Assembly (NCBI RefSeq): GCF_004211955.1
Contig: NZ_RHJI01000001.1
Location: forward strand, 149,203-213,202
Direction: 5' to 3'
DNA from: Escherichia sp. E1V33
Lineage (GTDB): Bacteria; Pseudomonadota; Gammaproteobacteria; Enterobacterales; Enterobacteriaceae
Length of the DNA stretch: 64,000 nucleotides
Shown: one piece after another, positions 38,370 to 49,580 of the stretch
How the letters are laid out: each line of letters starts with the position of its first letter
Numbering within the stretch: the stretch's first letter is position 1
Program-made: the position numbers and the translations under genes
The notes under the pieces: model-generated
Database searches by the model: none
Seen by the model: only the letters and a program-made list of their open reading frames with translations
Told to the model about the DNA's origin: nothing

Positions 38370-40909
38370 GCGTTGTCCTCCACCAGAGTTACCGGGATAC
38401 GTTCATACGGCGTTGCCGGACGGTGCTGTTCGCGCTCTGGCACCATCTGCACGTTCGGGTCACGCTTGTCGCTGTTGATGAAGTGTTTGAAGCGAGTCTG
38501 CGCAGACGGCGTATTGACCGTTTCAGTCCACTCACACACTACCGCTTCACGCAGGCGCGCCATCTCTTCTTCCAGATGTGCGTTCAGCCCCAGTTTGTCG
38601 TCAATGATCACTGCTTTCAGGTAATCGATGCCGCCTTCGAGGTTTTCTAACCACGGTGCGGTACGCGTCAGCTTGTCGGCGGTACGGATGTAGAACATCA
38701 TGAAGCGGTCGAGATATTTGATCAGCGTTTCGCGATCGATATCCGCCGCCAGCAGATCCGCATGACGCGGTTTCATGCCGCCGTTACCACAAACGTACAG
38801 GTTCCAGCCTTTTTCGGTGGCGATGATACCCACGTCTTTACCCTGGGCTTCTGAACATTCACGGGTACAGCCGGAGACACCGAACTTCATTTTGTGCGGC
38901 GTACGGATGCCTTTGTAGCGGTTTTCCAGTTCCACGCCAAGGCCGACGCTGTCGCCAACACCGTAGCGGCACCAGGTGCTACCCACGCAGGTTTTCGCCA
39001 TACGCAGTGCTTTCGCATAGGCATGACCGGTTTCGAAGCCCGCTTCAATCAGCTGACGCCAGATTTCCGGCAGATCGTCTTTCTGTGCACCAAACATCGC
39101 CAGGCGCTGGGAGCCAGTGATTTTGGTGTAGAGATTAAATTCACGCGCGATACGACCCACTGCCATCAGCCCTTCCGGGGTGATTTCACCGCCCGGAGAA
39201 CGCGGGATCACCGAGTAGGTGCCGTCTTTCTGGATGTTAGCGAGGAAGTTGTCGTTAGAATCCTGCAGCGGAGTATGTTCCGGCTTCAGAATGTATTCGT
39301 TCCAGCAGGAGGCCAGCAGCGAACCGACGGTCGGTTTACAAACTTCACAACCGTAGCCTTTGCCGTGTTTCGCCAGCAGTTCTTCGAAGGTTTTGATGCC
39401 TTCAACGCGGATCAAATGGAACAGTTCCTGACGCGAATAAGCAAAGTGTTCGCACAGGTTGTTGTTGACTTCGATACCCTGTTTCGCCAGTTCTGCGTTC
39501 AGTACCTGCGTTACCAGTGGGATACAGCCACCGCAGCCAGTACCCGCTTTGGTTTCGGCTTTCAGCGCCGCAACGGTGTGGCAGCCTTTGTTGATAGCAG
39601 CAATCAGATCACCTTTAGTGACGTCGAAGCAGGAGCAGATTTGCGCACTGTCTGGCAGTTTATCAACACCGATAGACGGCTTACCGCTACCCGAGTGTGC
39701 TGGCAGGATCAGGGAATCCGGGTTTTCCGGCAGTTCGATAGCGTTCAGCACCAGTTGCAGCAGGTTGCCGTAGTCGCTGGTATCGCCCACCAGTACCGCA
39801 CCGAGCAGGGTTTTGTTGTCTTCGCTGACAATCAGGCGTTTGTAGATCTCTTTGCTTTCGTCGAGGTAAACGTAGCTACGCGCGCCAGGTGTACGACCAT
39901 GCGCATCGCCAATACCGCCTACGTCTACGCCCAGCAGTTTCAGCTTGGCGCTAAGGTCGGCACCTTCAAAGGCGTTTTCGCTGCCAAGAATGTGGTCAAC
40001 GGCGACCTGCGCCATTTTGTAGCCCGGAGCTACGAGACCAAACACACGGTTGTTCCAGCTTGCGCATTCACCGATGGCGTAGATATCCGGATCGGAAGTC
40101 TGGCAGGAATCATTAATGACGATACCCCCACGCGGAGCTACGTCCAGACCACACTGGGTTGCCAGCTTATCGCGCGGACGGATACCGGTAGAGAAGACGA
40201 TAAAGTCAACTTCCAGCTCGCTGCCGTCGGCAAAACGCATGGTTTTACGCGCTTCGACACCTTCCTGCACAATCTCAAGGGTGTTTTTGCTGGTGTGAAC
40301 GCGCACACCCATGCTCTCGATTTTGCGACGCAGCTGCTCGCCACCCATCTGATCAAGCTGTTCCGCCATCAGCATAGGGGCAAATTCGATAACGTGGGTT
40401 TCAATACCTAAGTTTTTCAGCGCGCCAGCGGCTTCCAGACCTAACAGGCCGCCACCAACAACGGCACCGCGCTTGCTGCGACGTGCGCAGGATTCAATGG
40501 CGTTGAGGTCTTCAATGGTGCGATAGACAAAGCAGTCCTGAGTATCAGAACCTTTGATTGGCGGGATCCACGGGTAGGAACCGGTCGCCATGATCAGCTT
40601 GTCATAAAAAACGGTGCGCCCGGCGCTGGAGTGGATCACCTTCTCCTGGCGGTTGATGGTGATAGCGCGTTCGCCGACCAGAACTTTGATGCCGTGTTTC
40701 TCGTAAAAGCCTTCGCGCACCAGCGACAGCTCTTCGGCGGTGTGGTGAGAGAAGTAAGACGAGAGGTGTACGCGGTCATAAGCGATGCGCGGTTCTTCAC
40801 AGAAAACGGTAATATCAAAGTTGGCCGCATCAGATTTATCAAGAAGATCTTCGATAAAGCGATGGCCGACCATACCGTTACCGATAATTGCGAGTCTGAC
40901 TTTGCTCAT
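38366..40909 (-). CDS. nirB: Nitrite reductase [NAD(P)H] large subunit NirB
   Basis: Reduces nitrite to ammonium with NADH in the cytoplasm during anaerobic growth. Of 847 residues, the order is FAD/NAD-binding (LAIIGNGMVGHRFIEDLL; GGGLLGLEAAGALKNLG), a BFD-like [2Fe-2S] domain (ICSCFDVTKG..TGCGGC), then the siroheme/[4Fe-4S] domain with C-x5-C (TCVGSTWCRYG) and C-x3-C (GCTRECSEAQG). It is the first gene of nirBDC-cysG. The promoter carries FNR and NarL/NarP sites. Confidence 0.97.
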   Translation of the reverse strand: MSKVRLAIIGNGMVGHRFIEDLLDKSDAANFDITVFCEEPRIAYDRVHLSSYFSHHTAEELSLVREGFYEKHGIKVLVGERAITINRQEKVIHSSAGRTVFYDKLIMATGSYPWIPPIKGSDTQDCFVYRTIEDLNAIESCARRSKRGAVVGGGLLGLEAAGALKNLGIETHVIEFAPMLMAEQLDQMGGEQLRRKIESMGVRVHTSKNTLEIVQEGVEARKTMRFADGSELEVDFIVFSTGIRPRDKLATQCGLDVAPRGGIVINDSCQTSDPDIYAIGECASWNNRVFGLVAPGYKMAQVAVDHILGSENAFEGADLSAKLKLLGVDVGGIGDAHGRTPGARSYVYLDESKEIYKRLIVSEDNKTLLGAVLVGDTSDYGNLLQLVLNAIELPENPDSLILPAHSGSGKPSIGVDKLPDSAQICSCFDVTKGDLIAAINKGCHTVAALKAETKAGTGCGGCIPLVTQVLNAELAKQGIEVNNNLCEHFAYSRQELFHLIRVEGIKTFEELLAKHGKGYGCEVCKPTVGSLLASCWNEYILKPEHTPLQDSNDNFLANIQKDGTYSVIPRSPGGEITPEGLMAVGRIAREFNLYTKITGSQRLAMFGAQKDDLPEIWRQLIEAGFETGHAYAKALRMAKTCVGSTWCRYGVGDSVGLGVELENRYKGIRTPHKMKFGVSGCTRECSEAQGKDVGIIATEKGWNLYVCGNGGMKPRHADLLAADIDRETLIKYLDRFMMFYIRTADKLTRTAPWLENLEGGIDYLKAVIIDDKLGLNAHLEEEMARLREAVVCEWTETVNTPSAQTRFKHFINSDKRDPNVQMVPEREQHRPATPYERIPVTLVEDNA

Positions 40910-40967
40910 TTTTGCCTCGATTTCTTTTTTATTACCGCCTACCTTAACGATTCAGCAACCCCGCTTA

Positions 40968-40981
40968 TTGATGTAAATCAA
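40968..40981. promoter_or_regulatory. FNR site of the nir promoter
   Basis: TTGAT (40968-40972), GTAA, ATCAA (40977-40981): an exact match to the FNR consensus TTGAT-N4-ATCAA. Anaerobic activation of nirB by FNR is established. Confidence 0.9.
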
Positions 40982-40994
40982 ATTCACCTTTATA

Positions 40995-41010
40995 TACTCC
41001 TTAAGTGGTA
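40995..41010. promoter_or_regulatory. NarL/NarP 7-2-7 site of the nir promoter
   Basis: TACTCCT (40995-41001), TA, AGTGGTA (41004-41010): two inverted NarL heptamers with 2-bp spacing, centred about 28 bp upstream of the FNR site centre. It mediates nitrate/nitrite response at nirB in E. coli. Confidence 0.85.
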
Positions 41011-41057
41011 TATTGCTGATTTGTATAAATTTTCTTAAGTCACGGAATTGTCTGACA

Positions 41058-41091
41058 TTTCATGTTTGTGTAAAAAACACACAAAATGAAA
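41058..41091. terminator. AT-rich inverted repeat between tsgA and the nir promoter
   Basis: TTTCAT, one unpaired G, TTTGTGT (41065-41071), seven bases, ACACAAA (41079-41085), ATGAAA: thirteen paired bases. tsgA transcription runs into it from the right. Without a T-run after the stem it may be a weak terminator or a protein site. Confidence 0.4.
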
Positions 41092-41170
41092 GGTTTTATA
41101 GAGATGAAGGCACGTTGCGGGGGAAGAGAAGAAAAGGCCGGACGACGATAGCGGCGCCCGGCATGAGCAA

Positions 41171-42352
41171 TTAATGAGAGGTCAGGGTGTTGTGCTGACG
41201 GTGACGGCTGACAAAACCTAACAGGAAGCACATCACGAATACCACAGCGTACAGACCGTTTGCAGTGAGCAGTGCTGCCTGTGGACCGCTATGTTCAACA
41301 ATCGGTCCGGTAACCACAAAGGTCAACATGGTGCCGATGGTCCCGCAGGTCAGGACAAAGTTAACCAGTTTTGGCGATGGTACTTTGGTCTGCTGTGAAC
41401 CCAGGGTGATGATGGTGGTATAGATCGCGCTGGAGAAGAAGCCCAGGGCGAGAATTGACCACGCCATATGTGCCGGTGTTCCGGTGTTAAAGACATACAT
41501 CAGAATCGCAGCCAGACCAGCCAGTACGGTCAGAATGCGTTGCAGATCAAAGAAGCGAAGAATAAAGCTGAATGCCCACATGCCAACCATGTACGACATC
41601 CAGAAGTTGCTTACCAGCGTACCTGCATCGTTCAGGCTCATGCCCAAACCTTTGGCATACTCCGGCACCCAGGAGATAAAACCTAACTGACCGAGGATGT
41701 AGCACAGTGCCGCAATGGAGAGAAACAGCACGCCGATCCCCCATTTTTCTTTCGCTACCGGAGCGTCAGTTTTTGGCGCATGTTTACCCAGTGACGGGAA
41801 CTCACAGCCGAAGGTCAGAATAAAGATAGCGACGTACACCAGCCCGATGCAGGCATAAACCCAGTACCACTCAATGCTGCGTGCCAGCAGATACGCGGCA
41901 ATCATCGGGAAAATCATCCCGGCCATGCTGAAGAAGGAGTCGGTAAACAGTAGACGGGAACCGCGCTGACGTCCTTCATAGATTTGCGTTATCAGGAACG
42001 TACCAATCGACATAGTGATGCCGCTGACTACTCCAAGGATGAACATCGCCGCCGAGAATAGCGCAAGGCTATGACTGAACATCAAACCAGCAACCGCCAG
42101 CACCATCAGGAGAAAGCCAAAACGTAACTGCGTTTTCAACGGGACGATTTCCATCAGCCAGGCGTTGAGGAAGATTGAGATTAGAATGCCGGCATTGAGG
42201 AAGGTGAAGGTATTACTCATACTGGAAACGGGCAGATTGAAATAATCGGCGATATTCCCCATCACCATCCCGGTGACAATAACCAATGCACCTGTCAGTG
42301 CGTAGGAAAGAAAGCTAATCCATGTGAGCTTGATGCGATTGCTGTTAGTCAT
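41171..42352 (-). CDS. tsgA: MFS membrane protein TsgA
   Basis: A 393-residue protein of the major facilitator superfamily with 12 hydrophobic segments ([20 protein letters not shown] at the N terminus; [19 protein letters not shown] at the C terminus). An MFS loop-type basic motif appears between helices 4 and 5 ([15 protein letters not shown]). The substrate is unknown; in Salmonella the gene was linked to tellurite/selenite effects, hence the name. It is divergent from ppiA and lies upstream of the nir operon on the same strand. Confidence 0.9.
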   Translation of the reverse strand: MTNSNRIKLTWISFLSYALTGALVIVTGMVMGNIADYFNLPVSSMSNTFTFLNAGILISIFLNAWLMEIVPLKTQLRFGFLLMVLAVAGLMFSHSLALFSAAMFILGVVSGITMSIGTFLITQIYEGRQRGSRLLFTDSFFSMAGMIFPMIAAYLLARSIEWYWVYACIGLVYVAIFILTFGCEFPSLGKHAPKTDAPVAKEKWGIGVLFLSIAALCYILGQLGFISWVPEYAKGLGMSLNDAGTLVSNFWMSYMVGMWAFSFILRFFDLQRILTVLAGLAAILMYVFNTGTPAHMAWSILALGFFSSAIYTTIITLGSQQTKVPSPKLVNFVLTCGTIGTMLTFVVTGPIVEHSGPQAALLTANGLYAVVFVMCFLLGFVSRHRQHNTLTSH

Positions 42353-43189
<837 letters not shown>

Positions 43190-43293
43190 TGATTTCTCGC
43201 GCGGGCAATCTTGTCCGCGCCTCTGCTCTCCCGGCGTAACCTGGATTTGCCGCTTATACTTGTGGCAAACGGACACGTTCAGGGAGGCATCAA

Positions 43294-43461
43294 GTGAAGA
43301 AACTCACCGATAAGCAAAAGTCCCGTCTCTGGGAGCTTCAGCGTAATCGTAATTTCCAGGCCAGCCGCCGCCTTGAAGGCGTCGAGATGCCATTAGTCAC
43401 TCTTACTGCCGCAGAGGCTTTAGCACGCATTGAAGAGTTGAGGGGGCATTATGAGCGCTAA
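43294..43461 (+). CDS. yhfG: YhfG, antitoxin-like partner of Fic
   Basis: A 55-residue protein starting at GTG 43294 with AGGGAGGC upstream. It carries SRRLEG at residues 24-29, which fits the class I Fic-inhibitory pattern [S/T]xxxE[G/N]; the glutamate blocks productive ATP binding in the partner Fic. The stop overlaps the fic start by 11 bases, as expected for a co-translated antitoxin-toxin pair. It is too short to appear in simple gene calls. Confidence 0.88.
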   Translation: MKKLTDKQKSRLWELQRNRNFQASRRLEGVEMPLVTLTAAEALARIEELRGHYER

Positions 43462-44053
43462 ATTCGGCGAAGGGCGCGACCCGTATCTCTATCCTGGCCT
43501 TGATATCATGCGTAATCGACTGAATATTCACCAGCAGCAGCGGCTTGAGCAGGCAGCCTACGAAATGACGGCGCTGCGTGCCGCGACCATTGAGCTGGGT
43601 CCGCTGGTGCGCGGTTTACCGCATTTGCGTGCTATTCACCGCCAGCTGTATCAGGATATTTTCGACTGGGCGGGGCAACTGCGCGAAGTCGATATTTATC
43701 AGGGCGATACGCCGTTCTGCCACTTTGCCTATATCGAAAAAGAGGGCAATGCCCTGATGCAGGATTTGGAGGAAGAAGGTTATCTGGTTGGCCTTGAGAA
43801 AGCGAAGTTTGTCGAGCGACTGGCGCACTACTATTGTGAAATCAACGTCCTGCATCCATTCCGTGCGGGAAGCGGCCTGGCACAACGGATCTTCTTCGAG
43901 CAACTGGCGATTCATGCCGGCTATCAACTGAACTGGCAAGGTATTGATGAAGAGGCCTGGAATCAGGCGAATCAGAATGGGGCAATGGGCGACCTTACGG
44001 CTCTGCAGACGATATTTAGCAAAGTGGTAAGCGAAGCCGGGGAATCTGAGTAA
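43451..44053 (+). CDS. fic: Fic-domain protein with degenerate active site
   Basis: A 200-residue Fic (filamentation induced by cAMP) fold protein; family members transfer AMP from ATP to target proteins. The Fic motif here is [12 protein letters not shown] (135-146). Compared with HPFx[D/E]GNGRxxR it keeps His135 and the last Arg but has Ala for the acidic metal ligand, Ser for Asn and Leu for the first Arg. Enzymatic activity is therefore doubtful or altered. It overlaps yhfG upstream and is followed by pabA after 31 bases. Confidence 0.93.
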   Translation: MSAKFGEGRDPYLYPGLDIMRNRLNIHQQQRLEQAAYEMTALRAATIELGPLVRGLPHLRAIHRQLYQDIFDWAGQLREVDIYQGDTPFCHFAYIEKEGNALMQDLEEEGYLVGLEKAKFVERLAHYYCEINVLHPFRAGSGLAQRIFFEQLAIHAGYQLNWQGIDEEAWNQANQNGAMGDLTALQTIFSKVVSEAGESE

Positions 44054-44084
44054 AATAGCGCGGTTCTTTCGTACCGGAGCCGCC

Positions 44085-44648
44085 ATGATCCTGCTTATTG
44101 ATAACTACGATTCTTTCACCTGGAACCTCTACCAGTACTTTTGTGAACTGGGGGCCGATGTGCTGGTTAAGCGCAACGATACGCTGACACTGGCGGATAT
44201 CGACGGCCTTAATCCACAGAAAATAGTCATCTCGCCCGGACCCTGTACGCCAGATGAAGCCGGGATCTCCCTTGACGTTATTCGCCACTACGCCGGGCGC
44301 TTGCCAATTCTTGGCGTCTGCCTCGGCCATCAGGCGATGGCGCAGGCATTTGGCGGTAAAGTCGTACGCGCCGCAAAGGTCATGCATGGTAAAACCTCAC
44401 CGATTACGCATAACGGCCAGGGCGTATTTCGGGAGCTGGCAAATCCACTTACTGTGACGCGCTACCATTCGCTGGTGGTGGAACCTGACTCATTACCGGA
44501 GTGCTTTGAAGTGACGGCCTGGAGCGAAACTGGGGAGATTATGGGGATTCGCCATCGCCAGTGGGATCTGGAAGGTGTGCAGTTCCATCCGGAAAGCATT
44601 CTCAGCGAGCAGGGGCATCAACTGCTGGCGAATTTCCTGCATCGCTGA
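44085..44648 (+). CDS. pabA: Aminodeoxychorismate synthase glutaminase subunit
   Basis: Provides ammonia from glutamine to PabB for p-aminobenzoate and hence folate synthesis. It is a 187-residue class I glutamine amidotransferase. The catalytic Cys79 lies in [13 protein letters not shown] and the His/Glu pair in [10 protein letters not shown]. The oxyanion loop [11 protein letters not shown] is present. It is probably transcribed with fic. Confidence 0.96.
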   Translation: MILLIDNYDSFTWNLYQYFCELGADVLVKRNDTLTLADIDGLNPQKIVISPGPCTPDEAGISLDVIRHYAGRLPILGVCLGHQAMAQAFGGKVVRAAKVMHGKTSPITHNGQGVFRELANPLTVTRYHSLVVEPDSLPECFEVTAWSETGEIMGIRHRQWDLEGVQFHPESILSEQGHQLLANFLHR

Positions 44649-44670
44649 TTTCTGGTTGCTATCTAGTGAT

Positions 44671-45954
<1,284 letters not shown>

Positions 45955-45958
45955 ATAA

Positions 45959-46023
45959 GACGCGTCAGCGTCGCATCAGACAAAGGATGTCGGATACGGC
46001 GTGAATGCCTTATCCGACCTGCG
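45959..46023. repeat. REP element between argD and yhfK
   Basis: GTCGGATACGGCGTGAATGC followed by CTTATCCGACCTGCG (45989-46023) is a REP unit; GCGTCAGCGTCGCATCAGAC before it looks like a second, degenerate unit. It lies between two convergent genes. Confidence 0.75.
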
Positions 46024-46046
46024 TTTTGCCCCAGGCATTGAATATA

Positions 46047-48137
46047 TTACGCCTTCGAATCCCGCAACTTGCGACTCAGCCAAATACCGTGGTGGGGGCG
46101 CTGCCGCCACGCCATCGATGAAATGGTGTGCATGGTGTTCAGATGACCAATAACCCGCTGTAAATGCTGTTCCAGGGTACCCGCCGCGCCATCGTGCGGT
46201 AACATCTCTGGCGAGTCTATGATATTGGCGTCACCAGACCCGCCCGGCTCGTCATATTCCAGCCGCTGTTGACAGCGTTGAATGGCGATTTCACAAGACT
46301 GCAAATACTCTTGCGCCAGCTCCGGTGGTAATGTCCGGTGTTCTCGCGCCAGCGTGGTCATGGCATTAATATGTTCAACAATAAACTGACTATGCGTTAC
46401 CCACAGTTTCATATCTGCCAGATAATGGCTGTTAAACGCCGGTTCCTGCATCGCCTGATTTAATGAGTTATACAGAGTGTTATGTGCCTGATTCACCCGC
46501 ATTCGCTGCCAGGCCAGTGGCGTTGGTTGCGGATCTTTACTCAGGATCAGACGAATCGCTTCCTGGTAGGTTTCTAAAGCATCATGGGCGTTTTTACGCA
46601 ATAAACCACTCTGCCACTGCGGCCACAGCCATACCGTGCCGCCGAAGGCAATTAAACAACCAATAATGGTATCGATAAGACGCGGAATGATGTATTGCTC
46701 GCCGTTCAGCCACAACAGTTGCAGGGTATACACCGCAGTTATGGTAAAGCCGACCGTTGCCCAGCCGTAGTTTTTGCGCAATATCAGGTAGCTGGCGAGG
46801 GTGGTAAACAGCATCAGCGTCAGGGTGTAACCTTCGGGAATTTTAAAGTGCAGCGCCACGCCCGCAATGATTAACCCGACCACGGTTCCCACGGATCGAT
46901 TCACGATCCTCAGACGGGTCGCGCCGTAACCGTTTTGTGTCACCAGCAACACCGTCATCAGGATCCAATACGACTTCGGCAGATGTAGCGCGGTCCCCAT
47001 CAAACTGGCGACGCTTAACATCACGCTGAGTCGCCCGGCATTGCGCAGTGCCGGAGATTTCAATGAAAGATAACTTTTTAACGCCGGAAGTAATGGCATC
47101 CGCCGTTGTTTATCCGCCAGCAGATCGCGGGTATAGAGCGGTTTCTGGGTGCGCAGCACACGAGCGATGCGGCTGAAGTGCCAGTAGCAGAATTGCCCCA
47201 CGGGGTTATCCGGATGCTGGCGGGCGATTTTCTCCAGTGCGCCAATTTGCTTCTCCATCGTAAAACGCGTAGGTAGGCGATGGTAAAGAATGTCATCAGC
47301 CAGCACGCGCAGGCGAGCGGCGATCGTTTGCGCATTCCAGCGGATAACTTCTTCCGCATGGCTACGCTCGACCAGCTTTTGCACCTCTTCAGGTTGATGC
47401 AAACTGACCGAAATGTGTTCCTGTAAATCCAGTGCTTCCTGGAAAATGCGCAACATCCGCTTGTAATCGGTATTATTTTGCGCGGAAAGCATGTGCATTT
47501 GCTGATAGCACTGGGTAATTAAATCGACCGCTTTTTGCTGGCGTACCAGCAGCGGAGGCAGCGCTTTTTCAGGGTCGGTGTGCTGGGTAAGCAGACTGTA
47601 TTTGATTTCACAATAATCAGCCAGTTCACGGTAGAGCAGACTTAGTGACTCGCGTAGGGGTTGTTCGCGCCAGATCCAGAACCAAAACCAGTTAAACAGC
47701 CCGTACCAGAGTGTGCCTAACGCATAAATGAGCAGTGGCTCCCATACCGGCATATATCCCGCCAGACTGAGGGTAAAAATGGCAGCTAGCAGCGATGCAG
47801 GAAGCAATTTGGCGTGTAATGGCCCAAGCTCGGCAGTGACGCCAAGTACCAGCGTTAACCCGGTCAGCAGAAAGGGCAGGGGGATATCTTTTTCCAACAG
47901 CAGCTGTGTCAGTAAGCTACAGGTAGCAAACAGTGACGCGCCAATAATCAAGCGTTTAAAAAAACGTTTATGGGGGGTATCAAGCCCCGCAATGTTGCAA
48001 CAGGCAGGGACGAGTGAAAACAGCAGGCCGAGTCTTAATTCGCCAAACAACAGACCAACGGCCACGGGCAAACATAGCACCAGTGTTTGTCGTAGTGCAT
48101 AGTTGATATCAGGATGATAAATCAGTCTGCGCCACAT
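46047..48137 (-). CDS. yhfK: Inner membrane protein YhfK (FUSC/YccS family)
   Basis: A 696-residue membrane protein of the YccS/YhfK group, related to aromatic acid exporters and of unknown substrate. Two blocks of membrane helices (about 15-150 and 375-500) flank a long soluble helical region. The conserved second block begins near LHLPKSYWILMTVLLVTQNG. I chose ATG 48137 (MWRRLIYHPD); a TTG four codons upstream keeps the frame open but lacks support. It lies about 50 bases from crp on the same strand. Confidence 0.9.
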   Translation of the reverse strand: MWRRLIYHPDINYALRQTLVLCLPVAVGLLFGELRLGLLFSLVPACCNIAGLDTPHKRFFKRLIIGASLFATCSLLTQLLLEKDIPLPFLLTGLTLVLGVTAELGPLHAKLLPASLLAAIFTLSLAGYMPVWEPLLIYALGTLWYGLFNWFWFWIWREQPLRESLSLLYRELADYCEIKYSLLTQHTDPEKALPPLLVRQQKAVDLITQCYQQMHMLSAQNNTDYKRMLRIFQEALDLQEHISVSLHQPEEVQKLVERSHAEEVIRWNAQTIAARLRVLADDILYHRLPTRFTMEKQIGALEKIARQHPDNPVGQFCYWHFSRIARVLRTQKPLYTRDLLADKQRRMPLLPALKSYLSLKSPALRNAGRLSVMLSVASLMGTALHLPKSYWILMTVLLVTQNGYGATRLRIVNRSVGTVVGLIIAGVALHFKIPEGYTLTLMLFTTLASYLILRKNYGWATVGFTITAVYTLQLLWLNGEQYIIPRLIDTIIGCLIAFGGTVWLWPQWQSGLLRKNAHDALETYQEAIRLILSKDPQPTPLAWQRMRVNQAHNTLYNSLNQAMQEPAFNSHYLADMKLWVTHSQFIVEHINAMTTLAREHRTLPPELAQEYLQSCEIAIQRCQQRLEYDEPGGSGDANIIDSPEMLPHDGAAGTLEQHLQRVIGHLNTMHTISSMAWRQRPHHGIWLSRKLRDSKA

Positions 48138-48187
48138 CGGTTTAAACAAAATGGCGCGCTACCTGGTAACGCGCCACTCCGATGGGA

Positions 48188-48820
48188 TTAACGGGTGCCG
48201 TAAACGACGATGGTTTTCCCGTGTGCGGAGATCAAGTTCTGATCTTCGAGCATCTTCAGAATGCGCCCCACGGTTTCACGAGAACAGCCGACAATTTGAC
48301 CAATTTCCTGACGGGTAATTTTAATTTGCATACCGTCCGGGTGAGTCATTGCATCGGGTTGTTTCGCCAGATTCAGCAGCGTCTGCGCGATGCGACCTGT
48401 CACGTCGAGGAACGCGAGGTTGCCCACTTTCTCTGAAGTGACTTGCAGACGACGCGCCATCTGCGCGGAGAGACGCATCAGAATATCCGGGTTCACCTGA
48501 ATTAATTGACGAAATTTTTTGTAGGAAATTTCAGCTACTTCACAGGCGGTTTTTGCACGTACCCATGCGCTACGTTCCTGGCCTTCTTCAAACAGGCCCA
48601 ATTCGCCAATAAAATCACCCTGATTCAGATAGGAGAGGATCATTTCTTTACCCTCCTCGTCTTTGATCAGCACTGCCACAGAGCCTTTAACGATGTAGTA
48701 CAGCGTTTCCGCTTTTTCACCCTGGTGAATAAGCGTGCTCTTGGATGGATACTTATGAATGTGGCAATGAGACAAGAACCATTCGAGAGTCGGGTCTGTT
48801 TGCGGTTTGCCAAGCACCAT
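48188..48820 (-). CDS. crp: cAMP receptor protein CRP
   Basis: Global regulator that binds cAMP and activates or represses hundreds of promoters. The 210 residues match. It has a cyclic-nucleotide-binding beta roll ([20 protein letters not shown] contains the cAMP pocket Glu/Arg), the dimer helix, and a C-terminal helix-turn-helix ([20 protein letters not shown]). Its own upstream region has a CRP-type site, in line with autoregulation. It is divergent from yhfA. Confidence 0.98.
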
Positions 48821-49121
48821 GCGCGGTTATCCTCTGTTATAAGCTTTCTCCAGAGCCAGAAAACGGCGCTGTCTCTGGATTGCCGAAATGTGCTTCCCGC
48901 TACCTGGGAAGGGGCTATCAACTGAACTGCACGGTAATGTGACGTCCTTTACATACATGCAGTACATCAATGTATTACTGTAGCATCCTGACTGTTTTAG
49001 CATAGCTTTCGCTTTGTGTCTCCTGGTGTCTCGCTTCAGCATGACCCAGGTCGCCTTCCGTTGCGCGAATTGGTCAGTACGCGTACTCTGTCAGGAAAAT
49101 TGACGCAATGGAGTTCCGATT
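48821..49121. promoter_or_regulatory. Divergent crp / yhfA regulatory region
   Basis: 301 bases without a gene. It holds the crp promoter and untranslated leader, the CRP-type site at 48936-48955, and the yhfA promoter. A short divergent RNA from this region is known in K-12, but I cannot confirm its promoter from sequence alone. Confidence 0.55.
48936..48955. promoter_or_regulatory. CRP autoregulatory site
   Basis: TGTGA (48938-48942), six bases, TTACA (48949-48953): one mismatch to TGTGA-N6-TCACA. It lies about 120 bases upstream of the crp ATG, fitting the known autoregulation of crp. Confidence 0.6.
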
Positions 49122-49526
49122 ATGCAAGCGCGTGTGAAGTGGGTTGAAGGGTTAACTTTTTTGGGCGAATCCGCCTCTGGTCACCAGATTTTAATGGATG
49201 GTAACTCTGGCGATAAAGCGCCAAGCCCGATGGAAATGGTGCTGATGGCGGCGGGGGGCTGTAGCGCCATTGATGTGGTTTCTATCCTGCAAAAAGGGCG
49301 TCAGGATGTCGTTGATTGTGAAGTAAAACTGACATCTGAACGCCGCGAAGAGGCACCGCGCCTGTTTACTCATATCAATTTGCATTTTATCGTCACTGGT
49401 CGCGACCTGAAGGACGCAGCGGTTGCGCGTGCGGTTGATCTCTCTGCCGAGAAATATTGTTCAGTGGCGCTGATGCTGGAAAAAGCCGTGAATATTACTC
49501 ACTCGTATGAAGTGGTTGCCGCGTGA
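49122..49526 (+). CDS. yhfA: OsmC-family protein YhfA
   Basis: A 134-residue OsmC/Ohr-fold protein. The two family Cys are present: one in AAGGCSAIDVVSIL and one in AEKYCSVALML, the pair that forms the peroxidase site in active members. The substrate and role are not established. It is divergent from crp. Confidence 0.9.
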   Translation: MQARVKWVEGLTFLGESASGHQILMDGNSGDKAPSPMEMVLMAAGGCSAIDVVSILQKGRQDVVDCEVKLTSERREEAPRLFTHINLHFIVTGRDLKDAAVARAVDLSAEKYCSVALMLEKAVNITHSYEVVAA

Positions 49527-49544
49527 TTTAACTACCCCGTAGTG

Positions 49545-49570
49545 ACGCCGGATAGTATTTTATCCGGCGT
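49545..49570. terminator. Hairpin between yhfA and prkB
   Basis: ACGCCGGATA (49545-49554), six bases, TATCCGGCGT (49561-49570): ten perfect pairs between convergent genes, REP-like in sequence. No long T-run follows, though the loop and right flank are T-rich. Confidence 0.55.
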
Positions 49571-49580
49571 AATAGCAGAG

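Larger units (their letters stand above)
40941..41010 (-). promoter_or_regulatory. nirB promoter region
   Basis: On the minus strand the order is the NarL/NarP site, then the FNR site, then a -10-like TTAAGGT about 30 bases before the nirB ATG. With the FNR centre at 40974.5, a class II arrangement (-41.5) puts the transcript start near 40933. The exact start is inferred. Confidence 0.7.

Noticed and set aside
38894..40411. Long open frame antisense to nirB (about 505 codons)
   Set aside because: Mirror of the nirB coding frame with Phe/Gln/Arg-rich composition and no domain.
48138..48149. TTG start four codons upstream of yhfK ATG
   Set aside because: TTG starts are rare and the extra residues are not part of the K-12 protein as I know it.
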